26,415 nucleotides of DNA, from assembly GCA_016303225.1 (NCBI GenBank), contig JAEDMC010000010.1, positions 1-26,415 on the forward strand. The letters are read 5' to 3'. The translations under genes were made by a program, and so were the position numbers. Under the pieces are notes generated by a model. That model saw only the letters and a program-made list of their open reading frames with translations. It was not told the origin of the DNA and made no database searches. The stretch is from Kiritimatiellia bacterium (GTDB taxonomy: Bacteria > Verrucomicrobiota > Kiritimatiellia > RFP12 > UBA1067). Shown piece after piece: positions 25,101-26,415 of the stretch; position 1 is the first letter of the stretch, and each line of letters begins with the position of its first letter.

Positions 25101-26354
25101 GACATGGGCCTTGGCAAGACCATACAAGTCATTGCGCTTCTGCTCGAAAAGGCCAAGGACGGCCCGTCGCTTGTGGTCGCGCCATCGTCCGTGTGCGGCA
25201 ACTGGCGAAGTGAACTCCGTCGGTTCGCGCCGACGCTGAGCCCCGTGATGGCGTTCGAGAATGAAGGTCGGTTCGCTGCGGCGAAGGCGCACGAGATCGT
25301 CATCGTCAGCTATGGCTATCTGCTCTTCCATGAGGACGAATTCACGTCCGTCGACTGGAACGGCGTGGTGCTGGACGAGGCGCAGGCCATCAAGAACGAC
25401 ACCTCCAAGCGGGCGAAGCTCGTGAAGAGGTTCAAGGCGAAATTCCGCGTCGCGGCGACGGGTACGCCGGTTGAGAACCGGCTGGGCGAACTCTGGTCGC
25501 TGTTCGACTTCCTCAACCCCGGGCTGCTCGGACCTGCCGCATCGTTCGCCGCGCGGTTCACGGACGACGGCAAGGCCGCGCCCGAACTCAAGCGCCTCGT
25601 CAAGCCGCTCATCCTCCGACGGCTCAAGGGCGACGTGCTCGACGACCTTCCCGAGAAGACGGAGATCACCATTCCCGTCGAACTTGGAACGGCCGAACGC
25701 ACGGCCTACGAGGCGTGTCGGCGACATGCTCTTGCAACATTGGCGGAACAGGACGGAGAGGCGAACCGGATGTCGATTCTGGCGGAGCTGACGCGGTTGA
25801 GACGCTTTTGCTGTCATCCGTCGCTTGTTCTCGGGTCGAACGAGGTGCCGAGCGCCAAACTCGAGGCGTTGGTCGGAATTCTTGAGGGACTTCGCCTGTC
25901 CGGACACCGTGCGCTTGTGTTCAGCCAGTTCACCGATTATCTGGCCATCGTCAGGAAGATGATGACAAGCCACGGATGGAGCCATTGCTATCTTGACGGT
26001 GCGACGCCTACGGCCGAACGCGAACGGCTGGTCAATGCCTTTCAGTCGGGCGAGGGTGATTTCTTCGTCATCTCGCTCAAGGCGGGCGGAACGGGCCTCA
26101 ACCTCACTTCTGCGGATTACGTGATCCTGCTTGACCCGTGGTGGAATCCGGCGGTTGAGAATCAGGCGGCGGACCGCGCCCACCGCATCGGGCAGAAGAA
26201 CCCGGTGACTGTCTATCGGCTCATCGCATCGGACACCGTCGAAGAGCGGGTTCTTGAGCTGCACAAGGAGAAGAAGGCTATTGCCGAGGACGTCCTCGAC
26301 GGCACGGGCAAGTCGGCGCTCACGCCCGAAGTACTGATGAAGCTCTTTGGATGA
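22170..26354 (+). CDS. Bacterial SNF2 helicase with a ~950-residue uncharacterised N-terminal region
   Basis: A 1394-residue protein. The C-terminal third is a textbook SNF2 motor: LRPYQMDGYRWL, DMGLGKT (978-984), DEAQ (1069-1072), ATGTPVENRLGELWSLFDFL, SLKAGGTGLNLTSADYVILL and DPWWNPAVENQAADRAHRIGQ. A strand-rich piece before the motor (YVRLSDGDYVALTKEMARQL, about 865-890) is common to HepA-type bacterial SNF2 proteins. The first ~800 residues are mostly helical with no motif I recognise; the opening 80 residues (IQELTELLYSGFPQVTVSSVASNVEDLRRQGLL) look like a winged-helix or tetratricopeptide-like helical start. ATG 22170 has GGAG at 9 bases and lies 20 bp after the UvrD-type gene. This is a different SNF2 type from the DrmD-like one at the front. 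It probably translocates on double-stranded DNA as part of the same system. Confidence 0.87.
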   Translation: MIVKNIDDFKGLRAVNRMAVFLSVFLPRSKGIQELTELLYSGFPQVTVSSVASNVEDLRRQGLLCKPDRCYERFAFCTAWTLEALKAMKAEADTKNWWPTRALLQKAQHKGEHRYGGIRKDPPFELALTDGICLFLFGSAKDPDALKAALAGDRGRELARAVAMSVCKICAEEPDFAFANLADPRLRIMRYYLNAAFLMGRDVRKVMTALDRGMRTNLRMTEATSRMYAAICTWMGWRQGLDNPEVDAENPFVKACRLLFDGKVDAAAHQFRPLGGDRLQHDDRDYDNFPERLLQAMAWATAKPEKIGKTKPASLMKGRFDSRDVYRFGMYHEAASTYMALARRASEMFGGHWARILSGKAELLKDYPGQDEADILDALVLAWDWRMAVVGRAANAAKVGLVLDAAHRAADIGYLTLAGLYMTLTSGSYKKDDEQSYLAKIDAGAFRFMPSVEPEPEWKGVVRALKAVVKKATASVERGEAASRARLIWRVELEMTGPDGFTAEIEDIDAYLRHDGASETGEEDQRISRYDLYRKSIVRLMDDKDALIAKTLQNGYGWRDSAEIAKLLCGKTNVEQRFPGGYGRRGDVVEPVEFEQRRCELKTSVGEDGGMILKLPTWAIGHDADFAIRKVCEGTYAYIELTKEVRKFLTAFADYGDKGEIVLPQAAMAEAGPIVDDIAKILPIAAPTELEAMTLRHVEGEADCRMRLDFTGGTLTLKAVVYPIAENRAYFVEPGVGQPEKVVNGAAGAYLLVRSLEREKGALEAVRRTLSAAEGWHDGKGEWRIDEIGEALDALAALKNAAPPVPMEWVDERRLKVSKAPKSGVALTSRRTAEDWFSVKGEFKLDDGRVLDLVQLIAAMADRAGNYVRLSDGDYVALTKEMARQLAALKAASRRKGDGLEIVKAAVPMLDGVFGEGEGSLELPDAMAKTADEIRAAFAASPDAPKTLRAKLRPYQMDGYRWLSRLAGCGFGSCLADDMGLGKTIQVIALLLEKAKDGPSLVVAPSSVCGNWRSELRRFAPTLSPVMAFENEGRFAAAKAHEIVIVSYGYLLFHEDEFTSVDWNGVVLDEAQAIKNDTSKRAKLVKRFKAKFRVAATGTPVENRLGELWSLFDFLNPGLLGPAASFAARFTDDGKAAPELKRLVKPLILRRLKGDVLDDLPEKTEITIPVELGTAERTAYEACRRHALATLAEQDGEANRMSILAELTRLRRFCCHPSLVLGSNEVPSAKLEALVGILEGLRLSGHRALVFSQFTDYLAIVRKMMTSHGWSHCYLDGATPTAERERLVNAFQSGEGDFFVISLKAGGTGLNLTSADYVILLDPWWNPAVENQAADRAHRIGQKNPVTVYRLIASDTVEERVLELHKEKKAIAEDVLDGTGKSALTPEVLMKLFG

Positions 26355-26363
26355 GAGGGGTGG

Positions 26364-26415
26364 ATGGTGCGCCAAGTAAAGCGCGATAGCAACTTGCGAA
26401 ATGAAAGGAGTTCGC
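26364..26415 (+). CDS. Possible start of a further operon gene, cut by the window edge
   Basis: From ATG 26364 (or GTG 26367) the frame stays open to the last base and gives a basic start (MVRQVKRDSNLRNERSS). AGAGGGG at 26354-26360 could serve as its ribosome site, better spaced for the GTG. AAAGGAG at 26404-26410 could instead serve a start just beyond the window. The piece is too short to identify, but it suggests the operon continues. Confidence 0.3.
   Translation, partial: MVRQVKRDSNLRNERSS

Noticed and set aside
23520..26375. A 951-residue open frame on the minus strand opposite the last SNF2 gene
   Set aside because: It is a shadow produced by G+C-rich codon use; it is Arg-rich, has no family motifs, and the plus strand has every SNF2 motif in order.

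Overview
This window is one edge of a chromosomal defence island. It begins inside the 3' end of a tRNA-Ala(GGC) gene. After about 400 bp without a gene, at least nine genes follow, all on the plus strand and packed like one operon (gaps of 5 to 78 bp and one 8-bp overlap) almost to the right edge. A tenth reading frame may start at the very end and run out of the window. The DNA is visibly G+C-rich with good Shine-Dalgarno sites, so the host is bacterial. Short GC-rich palindromes inside coding sequences, together with a REP-associated tyrosine transposase, suggest a Verrucomicrobiota/Kiritimatiellota/Lentisphaerota-type host. That placement is a guess from style, not a demonstrated taxonomy.

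Layout: (1) tRNA-Ala 3' fragment, 1-54; (2) leader region with inverted repeats, 55-453; (3) drmD-like SNF2 helicase, 454-3471; (4) large Eco57I-like adenine methyltransferase, drmMI-like, 3482-8401; (5) an embedded block of four genes: OLD-type ATPase/TOPRIM nuclease (8421-10223), a 241-residue unknown protein (10229-10954), a REP-associated tyrosine transposase with an extra C-terminal domain (11033-12103) and an AlbA_2/HATPase_c_4 protein (12122-13765); (6) a 2072-residue DEAD/DEAH helicase + DUF1998 protein ending in a Vsr/DUF559-like nuclease fold, 13812-20030; (7) a UvrD-type helicase with a RelE-like N-terminus, 20023-22149; (8) a second SNF2 helicase with a very long uncharacterised N-terminal half, 22170-26354.

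How it may work together: drmD, then drmMI, then helicase, then DUF1998 is the gene order of class 1 DISARM, an anti-phage system that pairs a host-protecting methylase with helicases and a nuclease. Here the DrmA- and DrmB-like parts appear fused, a nuclease-like domain at the end of the fusion could stand in for the separate PLD nuclease DrmC (none seen), and two more helicases are added. The block between methylase and helicase looks like inserted cargo, as embedded modules do in other defence islands. I propose a DISARM-related multi-helicase system with embedded accessory defences; the function is inferred, not shown.

At the DNA level there are two striking things. A family of 38-nt REP-like elements (hairpin with a 6-nt loop plus a conserved ACAGSACTCGGATGA tail) is scattered inside genes and between them, including around and inside the transposase. 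There is also a perfect 26-bp inverted repeat with a 4-nt loop inside the methylase gene.
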